A stretch of 35,852 nucleotides of DNA from Polynucleobacter meluiroseus (GCA_945867755.1 CAMBJN010000002.1:1-35852), one strand, 5' to 3'. Shown: positions 1-8,833, numbered from the stretch's first letter. Notes: generated from the letters alone by a model not told the origin. Translations and numbers: made by a program.

Positions 1-10
1 TACCAATCAA

Positions 11-829
11 TTAAATTTTTATTTGCTTAAGCCCTAAGACATCTTGCATGTCAAATAAGCCATTCGTTTGCTTGGCTAAGAAACGTCCAGCCCTCACAGA
101 GCCCTGTGCGTAGGACATTCTACTGGCAGATTTATGCGTCACTTCAATGCGCTCACCGTCGCCACAGAACATGACCGTGTGATCACCCACAATGTCGCCA
201 CCACGGATGGTGGCAAAACCAATGGTGCCCTCTTCACGCTCACCCGTATGACCTTCTCTGGCGTAAACAGCACAATCTTTGAGCTCTTTACCCAAAGCCT
301 TCGCGATCACTTCGCCCATCCCAATTGCAGTTCCTGATGGAGCATCCACCTTATGTTTGTGATGGGCTTCAACAATCTCAATGTCATAACCTGAGTTCAA
401 AATCTTGGCCGCCACTTCTAATAATTTAAATGTGGCATTAACGCCCACACTCATGTTTGGGGCAAAAACAATGGCAATTTTTTCACTGGCTTTTTTAAGC
501 CTTGCTTTTTGCGCATCAGAAAACCCAGTAGTGCCAATGATCATCTTCACACCTAAAGCTTCAGCAACTTCAAGATGCGCCAAAGAACCTTCAGGTCTTG
601 TGAAGTCAATTAAAAAATCAGCACCTTTTAAACCTTCTTTGATATCTGCAGTGATTTTGATACCCGTACTTTTACCTAAAAAAGCTGCCGGATCTTGGCC
701 CAGCTGGGCACTTCCTGAAATATCCAAAGCACCCACCAATTGAGCATCAGTAGTATTCAAGACCGTTTCAATCAACATACGACCCATGCGACCAGATGCA
801 CCTGCAATGGCAAATTTCAAAGTTGTCAT
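11..829 (-). CDS. dapB: 4-hydroxy-tetrahydrodipicolinate reductase
   Basis: Cytoplasmic enzyme that reduces 4-hydroxy-tetrahydrodipicolinate to tetrahydrodipicolinate with NAD(P)H, in the diaminopimelate/lysine pathway. The 272-residue length is normal for the family. The N-terminal nucleotide-binding loop GASGRMGR is at residues 10-17 and GTTGF at 99-103. The signature EAHHKHKVDAPSGTA at 154-168 carries the catalytic His156 and Lys160. The ATG at 829 has a purine-rich AGAGA a few bases upstream. It lies 70 bases after bamE on the same strand, and the bamE-dapB pairing is familiar in Burkholderiales, so cotranscription is likely. The stop is almost at the window edge, so the next gene downstream cannot be seen. 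The assignment is very secure. Confidence 0.98.
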   Translation of the reverse strand: MTTLKFAIAGASGRMGRMLIETVLNTTDAQLVGALDISGSAQLGQDPAAFLGKSTGIKITADIKEGLKGADFLIDFTRPEGSLAHLEVAEALGVKMIIGTTGFSDAQKARLKKASEKIAIVFAPNMSVGVNATFKLLEVAAKILNSGYDIEIVEAHHKHKVDAPSGTAIGMGEVIAKALGKELKDCAVYAREGHTGEREEGTIGFATIRGGDIVGDHTVMFCGDGERIEVTHKSASRMSYAQGSVRAGRFLAKQTNGLFDMQDVLGLKQIKI

Positions 830-899
830 TTTTTATCTCTGCTTTTTATTTTTTGTTCGTTCTTTGGTTTGTTATTTTAAGTATTTTATGTTGTTTTAA

Positions 900-1475
900 T
901 TAATTTCTAGTGTCGCCAGGCGGTATTCCAATGCCTTGCGTTGGGTTTGGAACCGTTTGTACTGTTGGAGCAGCATGCTCGCTTTCTAACTCTGGTGCAA
1001 CTGCTTTGCGCTGGACTCGACGAGAAGACTTAATGCCATCAATCTCAGCAATCAATTCATATTCTGTAGGCAAATCATCAGCATTGATTTTTTTTAATAA
1101 ATCTTTTTCAAACATCAATGTCACCTGACGCTGTTCGACTAATTGAGTGTCGCCTCGCTTAAATGCGAACACGTAATCCCAACGATTTGGGTGCATCACA
1201 CTAGTGATTAATGGCGTACCTAAAATAACTTTGACCTCTTCTCGATCCATGCCAAGTCTGAGTCTTTCTAATTGCTCTTTAGAAATAAAGTTACCTTGAA
1301 CCATGTCTGGTCTGTATGGCTTTAAAACTTTACCTAATTTACTTTTGGAATCCTCAGAGAAAGTTGTCATACTTTTACAAGCAGTTAAACCTACTAAGGC
1401 GCAAGCCAATAAGGCCCACTTACCTAGAGTAAAAGTAAGGCCCGTTGTATTTCTGATGTTTGAGTACATTTGCAT
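900..1475 (-). CDS. bamE: Outer membrane protein assembly factor BamE (SmpA/OmlA lipoprotein)
   Basis: Small lipoprotein of the BAM complex that helps insert beta-barrel proteins in the outer membrane. The N-terminus has a hydrophobic signal segment ending in a lipobox, LTAC, with the acylated cysteine at residue 33. A SmpA/OmlA domain follows at about residues 48-145, including a QGNFIS stretch, an RLGMDREEV helix and the ILGTP turn. The C-terminal 45 residues are a low-complexity tail. A second in-frame ATG at residue 3 could be the true start; either gives the same mature lipoprotein. It probably heads a bamE-dapB transcript. In related genomes I recall the divergent neighbour as fur, which is not present here. 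Confidence 0.95.
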   Translation of the reverse strand: MQMYSNIRNTTGLTFTLGKWALLACALVGLTACKSMTTFSEDSKSKLGKVLKPYRPDMVQGNFISKEQLERLRLGMDREEVKVILGTPLITSVMHPNRWDYVFAFKRGDTQLVEQRQVTLMFEKDLLKKINADDLPTEYELIAEIDGIKSSRRVQRKAVAPELESEHAAPTVQTVPNPTQGIGIPPGDTRN

Positions 1476-1784
1476 AGTAAGCCGTGTTTTGTAGATGATT
1501 GATTTTACCGCTATGAGATGTACTTTATATCCAAATATTTAGAGCCTTTTTGAGGATTTATGTTTTAGCTAGTGCCATTTTGAAGTTACTTAGCAATCTA
1601 TGGCCCAAATGCCTCGACGTAAGCATCAAAAATAGTCTTATAAAGGAAGCTTTAATAAGATTTTCTTAATTAAAGAAGTCTTTAATAAGCAAACAACCCT
1701 CAAATATAAAAATAAAATACATATAAATCAATGGCTTAATCAATAAATTAGTCTGCAGAGAGATTATTAAAATGAATTAACCAT
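1476..1784. other. AT-rich non-coding gap between bamE and gap
   Basis: About 300 bases with no convincing reading frame on either strand. It must hold the bamE promoter, whose elements I cannot place confidently. It contains a ten-base direct repeat described separately and a short imperfect hairpin at about 1657-1682. I see no remnant of fur, the gene I would expect next to bamE in related genomes. Confidence 0.6.
1650..1689. repeat. Ten-base direct repeat with 30-base period
   Basis: The sequence CTTTAATAAG occurs at 1650-1659 and again at 1680-1689, an offset of exactly 30 bases. Between the copies, 1657-1667 and 1672-1682 form an imperfect hairpin of about 10 pairs out of 11, including two G-T wobbles, with the loop AATT. 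Whether this is an operator or chance in an AT-rich gap cannot be decided from one sequence. Confidence 0.45.
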
Positions 1785-1812
1785 AAAAAAAGACCTGCGA
1801 ACAGGTCTTTTT
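1785..1812 (-). terminator. Rho-independent terminator of gap
   Basis: A perfect stem GACCTG / CAGGTC (1792-1797 with 1802-1807) sits 18 bases past the gap stop. On the minus strand the loop is TTCG. The stem is flanked by A and T runs that extend it and give a U-tract of seven in the minus direction. The symmetry would let it work in both directions. Confidence 0.9.
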
Positions 1813-1830
1813 AGGCAATAAAGAAAAAGC

Positions 1831-2847
1831 TTACTTCGCAGCCATCAATGCCTTTGTCGCATTCAACATCTGGCAGCTATAACCCCATTCGTTGTCATAC
1901 CAAGAGAGGATTTTGACCAGCTTGCCATCTTTGGAGACGCGCGTTTGAGTACTATCAAAAATACTTGGGCGTGGATCATGATTGAAATCAATAGAAACCA
2001 AAGGTAAGGTGTTGTAGCCCAAGATGCCTTTCAATGGACCGCTTTCGCTGGCCTTTTTGATGAGCTCATTCACTTCTTCAACTGTTGTGACTTTGCTTGG
2101 TGTGAATGTCAAATCAACCACTGAGACGTTGATTGTTGGTACACGCATCGCAAAACCATCAAACTTACCTTGTAGCTGTGGCAATACCAAACCAACCGCT
2201 GCCGCAGCACCTGTTTTCGTAGGAATCATACTCATCGTGGCTGAACGAGCGCGACGCATATCCTTGTGATAAACGTCCGTTAAAACCTGGTCATTGGTAT
2301 ACGCATGAATCGTGGTCATCAAACCTGATTCAATGCCGATCGAATCCAACAATGGTTTTACAACCGGTGCCAAACAATTGGTGGTGCAGCTCGCGTTTGA
2401 AACCACTTGATCACCGGCTTTAAGAACTTGATGGTTGACGCCATAAACAATCGTGGCATCCACATCTTTTTCACCAGGGGCAGAAATAAGAACCTTCTTG
2501 GCGCCTTGCTGAATGTGCACCATGGCTTTTTCTTTCGAAGTAAAAGCACCAGAACACTCTAAAACAACATCCACACCCAAATCACCCCAGGTTGTCTCTA
2601 AAGGATTGCGTGTTGAAAAAATCTTGATGCGGTCACCATTGATCACCATGTGATCACCGTCCACCGTCACAGTACCTGGGAAACGACCATGCGCTGAATC
2701 ATATTGGGTTAAGTGAGCATTGATATCAATACCGCCTAAACCATTGATCGCAACCACCTTGATGTCATCGTGTTTCTCTTCATAAATAGCGCGAACCACC
2801 ATGCGCCCAATACGACCATAACCGTTAATTGCGACTTTGATTGTCAT
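1831..2847 (-). CDS. gap: Glyceraldehyde-3-phosphate dehydrogenase, type I
   Basis: Interconverts glyceraldehyde 3-phosphate and 1,3-bisphosphoglycerate in central carbon metabolism. The 338-residue length is typical. The Rossmann loop INGYGRIGR is at residues 7-15. The catalytic motif SNASCTTNCLAP is at 150-161 with nucleophile Cys154, and His181 lies in TTIHAYTNDQ. Oddity: the loop after the second beta strand reads AINGLGG, with Gly36 where NAD-dependent enzymes carry Asp (usually AIND). That Asp contacts the adenosine ribose, and its loss is seen in NADP-using homologues such as B. subtilis GapB, so dual or NADP preference is possible. The gene follows tkt by 54 bases on the same strand and ends at a strong terminator, so the two are probably cotranscribed. 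Confidence 0.97.
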   Translation of the reverse strand: MTIKVAINGYGRIGRMVVRAIYEEKHDDIKVVAINGLGGIDINAHLTQYDSAHGRFPGTVTVDGDHMVINGDRIKIFSTRNPLETTWGDLGVDVVLECSGAFTSKEKAMVHIQQGAKKVLISAPGEKDVDATIVYGVNHQVLKAGDQVVSNASCTTNCLAPVVKPLLDSIGIESGLMTTIHAYTNDQVLTDVYHKDMRRARSATMSMIPTKTGAAAAVGLVLPQLQGKFDGFAMRVPTINVSVVDLTFTPSKVTTVEEVNELIKKASESGPLKGILGYNTLPLVSIDFNHDPRPSIFDSTQTRVSKDGKLVKILSWYDNEWGYSCQMLNATKALMAAK

Positions 2848-2901
2848 TGCAAATCCCTTTTATCTAAATTCTTTTAAAAACAATTTTTTAATTAATTATT
2901 T

Positions 2902-4881
2902 TCAAATACATTGACGCACTGTTTTGGCCACTGACTCGGCCGCCAAACCAAAATGCTTGTATAAAACGCCTGCTGGAGCTGACTCACCAAAGGTATCCAC
3001 GCCATGCACTGCTGCACAGGCATACTTCCACCAGTAGTCGGTCACACCAGCTTCAATCGCAATTCGTGGTAAACCTGCTGGCAAAACTGAATCTTTATAA
3101 GCTTTGCTTTGGCGATCAAACACGGTAGTGGATGGCATCGACACTATGCGCACCGAGATACCTTCTTGTTTTAATAGTTCTGCTGTTTCCAAGGCAATCG
3201 CAATTTCAGAACCAGTTGCCATCAACACAGCTTGGGCATTCTTATCATCACGCATCACGTAAGCACCCTTCTGAATCGCTTCAGTTTGCTTAGCATCACG
3301 TTTAACAAATGGGCAGTTTTGACGACTGAAAATTAAACTGGATGGGCCGTTCTTACGCTTGACGGCAAAAGCCCAAGCCACAGCACTTTCAGTGGTGTCA
3401 CAAGGACGCCACACATCCATATTAGGGATCAAGCGCAAGCTGGCCACATGCTCAACCGATTGATGCGTTGGACCATCTTCCCCCAAACCAATCGAATCGT
3501 GTGTGAACACAAAAATGCTGCGCAACTTCATCAAAGCCGCCATGCGCAAAGCATTGCGGCTGTAATCTGAGAAGGTTAAGAAAGTGGCGCCAAATGGAAT
3601 ATAGCCGCCGTGTAGCGCAATGCCGTTCATGATCGCGCTCATACCAAATTCACGAACGCCATAATTGATGTGATTACCCCACTGGTCTGCACGAACCGCT
3701 TTGCAAGTTGACCAGTTGGTTAAGTTTGAACCTGTTAAGTCAGCTGAACCACCCATGAACTCGGGTAATGCTGGCGCTAAAGCCTCAATCGCATTTTGGC
3801 TGGCTTTGCGGGTGGCAATCGTTTCAGCTTTTTGCGCACAAATGTCTAGGTAAGCGCTGACAGTTTTATCAAAGTCACCCGGCAAGTCTCCTGACATACG
3901 ACGCACAAATTCTTGGGCTTCTTTTGGATATTTGGCGCGGTAAGCACCAAACTTGCTGTTCCACTCCGTTTCTACATTAGCGCCTTTGATCTTTGCATCC
4001 CATGCTGTATAAACATCAGCAGGTATTTCAAATGGACCGTGATTCCAACCAATTGCTGCACGTGTTGCAGCAATCTCTGCTGCACCCAATGGTGCGCCGT
4101 GAACCTTATCAGTGCCCGCTAAATTTGGAGAACCTTGACCAATCGAAGTTTTGCAACAAATGAATGTTGGTTTGTCACTATTTTTAGCTTTGGCAATTGC
4201 AGCGGCCACTGCATCAGCATCGTGACCATTGATATCACGAATCACATTCCAACCATAAGCCTCAAAACGCTTCGGCGTATCTTCAGCAAACCAATTAACT
4301 ACTTTGCCATCGATTGAAATACCGTTGTCATCCCATAGTGCAATTAATTTATTGAGCTTTAGAGTGCCAGCCAATGAACAGGCTTCATGACTCACACCCT
4401 CCATCAAACAACCATCACCTAAAAATACATAAGTGTGGTGATCGACAATATCCAAACCAGGACGATTGAATTCTTCTGCCAACAACTTCTCAGCCAGCGC
4501 CATACCTACTGCATTTGTAATGCCTTGACCCAATGGACCAGTGGTTGTTTCTACACCTGGGGTGATGCCGTATTCAGGATGACCCGCTGTTTTGCTGTGC
4601 AATTGACGAAAGTTTTTTAACTCCTGCATCGGTAAGTCATAACCGGTTAGATGCAATAAGGCATACAACAGCATGGAGCCGTGACCATTGGATAAAACAA
4701 AACGGTCGCGGTTCATCCACAGTGGATTTTTAGGGTTGTGTTTGAGATGCTGCCCCCACAGACCTACCGCAATTTCCGCCATTCCCATCGGCATACCTGG
4801 GTGTCCAGAATTGGCTTGCTGAACTGCATCCATTGCTAATGCACGAATTGCATTAGCCATATTTTTTTGCTGTGACGACAT
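2902..4881 (-). CDS. tkt: Transketolase
   Basis: Thiamine-diphosphate enzyme that moves two-carbon units between sugar phosphates in the pentose phosphate pathway. I place the start at the ATG at 4881 (protein MSSQQKNMANAIRALAMDA, 659 residues), because an AGGGAA ribosome site lies just upstream. A longer in-frame extension to 4956 would run into the divergent promoter region and has no family counterpart. Residues 26-29 are GHPG. The cofactor motif begins GDGCLMEG at 155-162 and ends in DDNGISID. The central pyrimidine-binding and C-terminal domains are complete. The gene is divergent from rsmE with about 120 bases between starts, and gap follows it. Confidence 0.97.
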   Translation of the reverse strand: MSSQQKNMANAIRALAMDAVQQANSGHPGMPMGMAEIAVGLWGQHLKHNPKNPLWMNRDRFVLSNGHGSMLLYALLHLTGYDLPMQELKNFRQLHSKTAGHPEYGITPGVETTTGPLGQGITNAVGMALAEKLLAEEFNRPGLDIVDHHTYVFLGDGCLMEGVSHEACSLAGTLKLNKLIALWDDNGISIDGKVVNWFAEDTPKRFEAYGWNVIRDINGHDADAVAAAIAKAKNSDKPTFICCKTSIGQGSPNLAGTDKVHGAPLGAAEIAATRAAIGWNHGPFEIPADVYTAWDAKIKGANVETEWNSKFGAYRAKYPKEAQEFVRRMSGDLPGDFDKTVSAYLDICAQKAETIATRKASQNAIEALAPALPEFMGGSADLTGSNLTNWSTCKAVRADQWGNHINYGVREFGMSAIMNGIALHGGYIPFGATFLTFSDYSRNALRMAALMKLRSIFVFTHDSIGLGEDGPTHQSVEHVASLRLIPNMDVWRPCDTTESAVAWAFAVKRKNGPSSLIFSRQNCPFVKRDAKQTEAIQKGAYVMRDDKNAQAVLMATGSEIAIALETAELLKQEGISVRIVSMPSTTVFDRQSKAYKDSVLPAGLPRIAIEAGVTDYWWKYACAAVHGVDTFGESAPAGVLYKHFGLAAESVAKTVRQCI

Positions 4882-5001
4882 GTTTTTCCCTGCGGCTTGT
4901 TTTTGGATGAAAGCCATTTTTCCGCTAAAAACGCAGAAAAAGTCTCTATCCCTCAAAACTCAGCATTTTATCATTGGCGCCTCATCGCTTATGATTGTTT
5001 T

Positions 5002-5754
5002 ATGTCTCATTTTTATCTTCCTGGCCTTTGGCCAAAACCTGGCGTCGACATCAGCGATGAAATACCCTTAGATGTCAAATTAGCCCATCATTTGCGAGTT
5101 CGCAGAATTGAGCCGGGCGAAACATTTAAAGTCTTTGATGGCAAGGGATTAACCGCCAATGCTTGTTTGGTAGTCCTGGATAAAAAGAATGCCGCCGTGC
5201 GCCTCTCAGAGATTTCAGAAAATCGTCGCACCGAAACAAAATCCCCCATCACCCTGGCCCAAGGTATGGCTAGTAGCGACAAAATGGACTGGTTGATTGA
5301 AAAATCAGTCGAACTGGGCATTGCTCATATGATCCCACTTCACACCGAACGATCAGTGGTGAGGTTGGATGGCGAACGTGCCACAAAAAAAGTCACCCAT
5401 TGGGAGGGTATTTTGGTAGCCGCATCAGAACAATCGGGCAGAACCGTGATCCCCCAACTGGCGCCTATACAAAATTTACCTTTGTGGTTAGCCAGTCTTA
5501 ATCCACATGATCAGGCCTTGCGCATCATGCTGTCGCCTCGCGCAGATCAAGCCATGCTGGGCGTTCTTAAACGCTGCACTCCCCAAGCATTGACCTTACT
5601 GATTGGCCCCGAAGGTGGTTTGAGTGAATCAGAAGAAGAACAAGCCAAACGTGCAGGATTTATTCCAGTCTCAATGGGGCAACGTATTCTTCGCACAGAA
5701 ACTGCCGGCATTGTTGCCTTGGCAGCGATTCATACAATTTGGAATCAGTTTTAA
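5002..5754 (+). CDS. rsmE: 16S rRNA (uracil-1498-N3)-methyltransferase RsmE
   Basis: SAM-dependent SPOUT-class methyltransferase that modifies U1498 of 16S rRNA. I choose the ATG at 5002 (MSHFYLPG, 250 residues) because RsmE proteins start with a short Phe-Tyr/Phe-Pro strand of this kind. The frame stays open back to 4897, but that part would be unrelated extra sequence close to the tkt start. Residues 25-50 (VKLAHHLRVRRIEPGE) form the PUA-like N-terminal domain. The C-terminal knot carries LLIGPEGG at 199-206 and GQRILRTETA at 226-235, both diagnostic. There is no clear Shine-Dalgarno at 5002, so the exact start is less sure than the identity. Confidence 0.93.
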   Translation: MSHFYLPGLWPKPGVDISDEIPLDVKLAHHLRVRRIEPGETFKVFDGKGLTANACLVVLDKKNAAVRLSEISENRRTETKSPITLAQGMASSDKMDWLIEKSVELGIAHMIPLHTERSVVRLDGERATKKVTHWEGILVAASEQSGRTVIPQLAPIQNLPLWLASLNPHDQALRIMLSPRADQAMLGVLKRCTPQALTLLIGPEGGLSESEEEQAKRAGFIPVSMGQRILRTETAGIVALAAIHTIWNQF

Positions 5755-5769
5755 TAAAAATTAAGTCGC

Positions 5770-5797
5770 AAAAAAAGCCGCTCAGCGGCTTTTTTTA
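5770..5797. terminator. Bidirectional Rho-independent terminator
   Basis: The stem GCCGC / GCGGC (5777-5781 with 5785-5789, loop TCA) is flanked by a run of A on the left and a run of T on the right. It lies between the converging ends of rsmE (plus) and the barstar-family gene (minus) and can serve both. Confidence 0.9.
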
Positions 5798-5843
5798 TTT
5801 GTTCTAACTCTCCATTGAGATCTAAAATTTAGAAACTTGGGAA

Positions 5844-6386
5844 TTACGCGAAAGAGTAAAACACCCTGCAAGAGACGCGACGATCCGCCCAAAACTCAAC
5901 GGCGTCTCTGAAAACGTCTAAAAGAGTTTCTCGTGCTTCTTTGTCAAACTTGTGGGTGCATGGCAAACCTTCAAGCACGATCACGAAACCAGGTTGCGAT
6001 CCTGAACGATCAATCAAAGTTGTTAATGAATCCAATAAGTTGTCAAAATTTTTCGCCTGCTGCCTTGGGAAATAAAAACCCTTGGCAATACGATCCAAAA
6101 CTTCTGACTTGGTAATAGCCTCGGTTGCATTGGCATAAATAAAATGATTGCCCAATTCTTCAGCCGCTTCCATCAAGTCAGCGGTTCTGAATGCACGAAT
6201 CGACTGAACAATGTTGGTACGAACGGCACGTAAAGCGGCTGTAGGGCCTGCTTCGCGTGCAGCAAGGGCAGTGCGCCAAGTGGGCGCAGTTTTTGACCTC
6301 AAGGCCTGCGTATTGGCAACAGACGCCCTCAGATTGGCCAGAGCAGGCTCACCGTAAAGATTGTTTTCTGAAATATTCGTCATCAT
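5844..6386 (-). CDS. Barstar-family protein, orphan ribonuclease-inhibitor homologue
   Basis: A 180-residue protein whose C-terminal half, from about residue 85, resembles the barstar (barnase inhibitor) fold. It has a FDNLLDSLTTL helix, a hydrophobic strand GFVIVLEGL, then a helix with DVFRDAVEFWAD and a final RVFYS strand. The first 80 residues are Ala/Arg-rich and probably a poorly conserved extension. Barstar inhibits secreted guanyl ribonucleases, but no barnase-like gene lies nearby, and similar orphan genes are recalled from other Burkholderiales, so the real partner is unknown. Two tandem ATG codons open the gene; neither has a good Shine-Dalgarno. It has its own candidate promoter just downstream of maeB and shares the terminator with rsmE. 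Confidence 0.8.
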   Translation of the reverse strand: MMTNISENNLYGEPALANLRASVANTQALRSKTAPTWRTALAAREAGPTAALRAVRTNIVQSIRAFRTADLMEAAEELGNHFIYANATEAITKSEVLDRIAKGFYFPRQQAKNFDNLLDSLTTLIDRSGSQPGFVIVLEGLPCTHKFDKEARETLLDVFRDAVEFWADRRVSCRVFYSFA

Positions 6387-6440
6387 GATGGAGGTAGAGT
6401 ACCCTTTTTAACCCCCAAAAACAAGTCATGCAATGGCTTA

Positions 6441-6470
6441 ATTATAATAAGTCATTGTTTTTTATAACAA
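6441..6470 (-). promoter_or_regulatory. Candidate sigma70-type promoter for the barstar gene
   Basis: On the minus strand a perfect TATAAT (complement of 6441-6446) follows TTGTTA (complement of 6465-6470) with an 18-base spacer. It sits 55 bases upstream of the barstar-family start and just past the maeB hairpin. The -35 matches consensus at four of six positions. Confidence 0.5.
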
Positions 6471-6473
6471 AAT

Positions 6474-6499
6474 AAATATGTGAGCATTCGCTCACATAT
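6474..6499 (-). terminator. Probable terminator of maeB
   Basis: A perfect ten-base stem (6476-6485 pairing with 6490-6499, four-base loop) lies 12 bases past the maeB stop. In the minus direction it is followed by a T-rich but interrupted tract (TTATTTTG), so termination may be moderate. Confidence 0.7.
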
Positions 6500-6511
6500 A
6501 GTATTTAAGAG

Positions 6512-8833
6512 TTATTTCTGCTGCGCTGCCTCTACAACTGCCAAGGTTGTCATATTCACAATTCGGCGTGGCGTGGCTGACGGAGTCAAAATATGGACTG
6601 GTTTTGCAGCCCCCAACAAAATTGGCCCAATTGCAATACCATTACCCGCAGCAGTTTTTAACAAGTTATATGAAATATTGGCAGCATCGATGTTTGGTAA
6701 GACCAATAAATTGGCATCGCCCATCAATGTTGAGTCAGGCATGATTGATTTACGAATCGACTCATCTAATGCGCAATCACCGTGCATTTCACCATCCACT
6801 TTTAGTTCAGGTGCTTTTTCACGCAAGATCGCCAAGGTATCCCGCATCTTTAGAGCTGATGGCGCATCACTTGAACCAAAATTCGAATGTGACAATAAAG
6901 CAACTTTCGGTTCAATACCCAAGGCACGCAATTCTTTAGCGGCCAAAATCGTTAGCTCTGCCAATTGCTCAGCACTTGGATCGATATTGATGTGAGTATC
7001 TACCAAGAACACTTGGCGACCAGGCAATACAAGCGCATTCATGGCACCGTAAGTTTTAGCGCCCACTTCATGACCGATGACTTGATCAATGTAATGCAAG
7101 TGCGCGCCTGTTTGTCCAATCGTGCCGCAGATTAAACCATCTGCCTCACCTTTTTGAACCATCAAAGAACCAATCAAGGTATTGCGACGACGCACTTCTA
7201 AGCGAGCGTAGGACTCGGTCACACCTTTGCGCTCAGTCAAACGGTGATAGGTTTGCCAATAATCGCGATAACGACCATCATCTTCAGGGTTACAAATTTC
7301 GATATCGACGCCAGGTGTCATTCTCAAACCAAAACGCTCGATGCGGCGCTCGATTACTGCCGGACGCCCAATCAAAATCGGATTGGCAATCTTTTCGTCG
7401 ATCAAGACTTGAACTGCTCTTAATACGCGCTCGTCTTCACCTTCAGAGAAAACAATGCGCTTGTTAGCCATTGGTACTTTTTTGGCAACTGAGAACAAAG
7501 GCTTCATGATCGTGCCAGAGTGGTACACGAACTGCTGTAACTGATCTTTGTAAGCGGCAAAATCTTTGATCGGACGAGTCGCAACCCCAGAATCCATCGC
7601 AGCTTTAGCCACTGCTGGAGCAATGATGGCAATCAAGCGAGGGTCGAATGGTTTTGGAATTAAATATTCAGGACCAAACGATAAATTACTTGCGCCATAG
7701 GCAGAAGCAACCACATCGCTTTGCTCTACCTGAGCCAATTCAGCGACAGCGGTCACTGCAGCAATTTCCATCTCACGGGTGATGGTGGTTGCACCAACAT
7801 CCAAAGCGCCACGGAAAATAAATGGGAAGCACAAGACATTATTTACTTGATTTGGATAGTCTGTGCGACCTGTTGCGATGATCGCATCATCACGCACGGC
7901 TTTAACTTCTTCAGGCAAAATTTCTGGCGTTGGATTGGCCAAAGCAAAAACCAAAGGCTTTGCTGCCATCTTTGCCACCATCTCAGGCTTTAAAACACCG
8001 CCGGCAGATAAACCTAAAAATATATCGGCTTTTTCAATCACTTCAGCCAAAGTACGCTGATTGGTTTCTTTGGCAAATGGATCTTTATCTGGGTCCATCA
8101 ATTCTTTACGGCCCTTGTAAACCACGCCAGCCAAGTCAGTCACCCAAATATTCTCGATGGGCATACCCAAGTCAACCAATAAATCCAAACATGCCAATGC
8201 AGCGGCGCCAGCACCTGAAGTGACCAGCTTCACTTTTTTAAGATCTTTACCAACAACTTTTAAGCCGTTCATGATCGCAGCGCCGACCACGATCGCTGTG
8301 CCATGTTGATCATCGTGGAAGACCGGAATCTTCATGCGCTCACGCAACTTGCGCTCAATGTAGAAGCAATCTGGGGCCTTGATGTCCTCTAGATTGATAC
8401 CGCCAAACGTTGGCTCCATCGAGGCGATGATTTCAATTAATTTATCAGGATCTTTTTCATTGATTTCAATATCGAACACATCAATACCAGCGAACTTCTT
8501 AAAGAGCACGCCCTTACCCTCCATCACCGGCTTACTGGCCAAAGGACCAATGTCCCCCAAACCCAAAACAGCCGTGCCATTAGTCACCACACCCACGAGG
8601 TTGCCACGGGATGTATATCGAAAAGCATTGCTAGGATCTTTAACGATTTCTTCACATGCGGCTGCCACACCTGGTGAATAAGCCAAAGCCAAGTCGCGCT
8701 GATTGGTTAACTGTTTGGTGGGCGTGACTGCAATCTTGCCTGGTGTTGGAAACTCGTGATATTCGAGAGCGGCTTTGCGCAGCGCTTCTTTTTGTTGATC
8801 AGCAGAACTTTTTTTACTATCAGATGTTGTCAT
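6512..8833 (-). CDS. maeB: NADP-dependent malic enzyme with phosphotransacetylase-like domain
   Basis: Decarboxylates malate to pyruvate, producing NADPH. The 773-residue length fits the two-domain MaeB type. The malic domain covers about residues 20-430: the tyrosine loop LAYSPGV at 50-56, the metal motif NLEDI at 147-151, FHDDQHGTA at 172-180, and a nucleotide loop SGAGAAA at 206-212. A C-terminal region from about 440 to the end resembles phosphate acetyl/butyryltransferase (for example FSEGEDERVLRA) and in this family is regulatory, responding to acetyl-CoA, rather than a proven catalyst. It is divergent from thiL across about 210 bases. It is monocistronic or reads weakly into the barstar gene. 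Confidence 0.96.
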   Translation of the reverse strand: MTTSDSKKSSADQQKEALRKAALEYHEFPTPGKIAVTPTKQLTNQRDLALAYSPGVAAACEEIVKDPSNAFRYTSRGNLVGVVTNGTAVLGLGDIGPLASKPVMEGKGVLFKKFAGIDVFDIEINEKDPDKLIEIIASMEPTFGGINLEDIKAPDCFYIERKLRERMKIPVFHDDQHGTAIVVGAAIMNGLKVVGKDLKKVKLVTSGAGAAALACLDLLVDLGMPIENIWVTDLAGVVYKGRKELMDPDKDPFAKETNQRTLAEVIEKADIFLGLSAGGVLKPEMVAKMAAKPLVFALANPTPEILPEEVKAVRDDAIIATGRTDYPNQVNNVLCFPFIFRGALDVGATTITREMEIAAVTAVAELAQVEQSDVVASAYGASNLSFGPEYLIPKPFDPRLIAIIAPAVAKAAMDSGVATRPIKDFAAYKDQLQQFVYHSGTIMKPLFSVAKKVPMANKRIVFSEGEDERVLRAVQVLIDEKIANPILIGRPAVIERRIERFGLRMTPGVDIEICNPEDDGRYRDYWQTYHRLTERKGVTESYARLEVRRRNTLIGSLMVQKGEADGLICGTIGQTGAHLHYIDQVIGHEVGAKTYGAMNALVLPGRQVFLVDTHINIDPSAEQLAELTILAAKELRALGIEPKVALLSHSNFGSSDAPSALKMRDTLAILREKAPELKVDGEMHGDCALDESIRKSIMPDSTLMGDANLLVLPNIDAANISYNLLKTAAGNGIAIGPILLGAAKPVHILTPSATPRRIVNMTTLAVVEAAQQK

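Noticed and set aside
4882..4956. Longer N-terminus for transketolase starting at 4956.
   Set aside because: The added 25 residues have no family counterpart and the ATG at 4881 has a good ribosome site.
4897..5001. Longer N-terminus for RsmE starting at 4897.
   Set aside because: RsmE family proteins start near the MSHFYLPG segment; the extra part lies in the divergent promoter region.
6430..6462. Plus-strand terminator-like hairpin with a T run upstream of the barstar gene.
   Set aside because: No plus-strand gene ends there; the same bases make a better minus-strand promoter.
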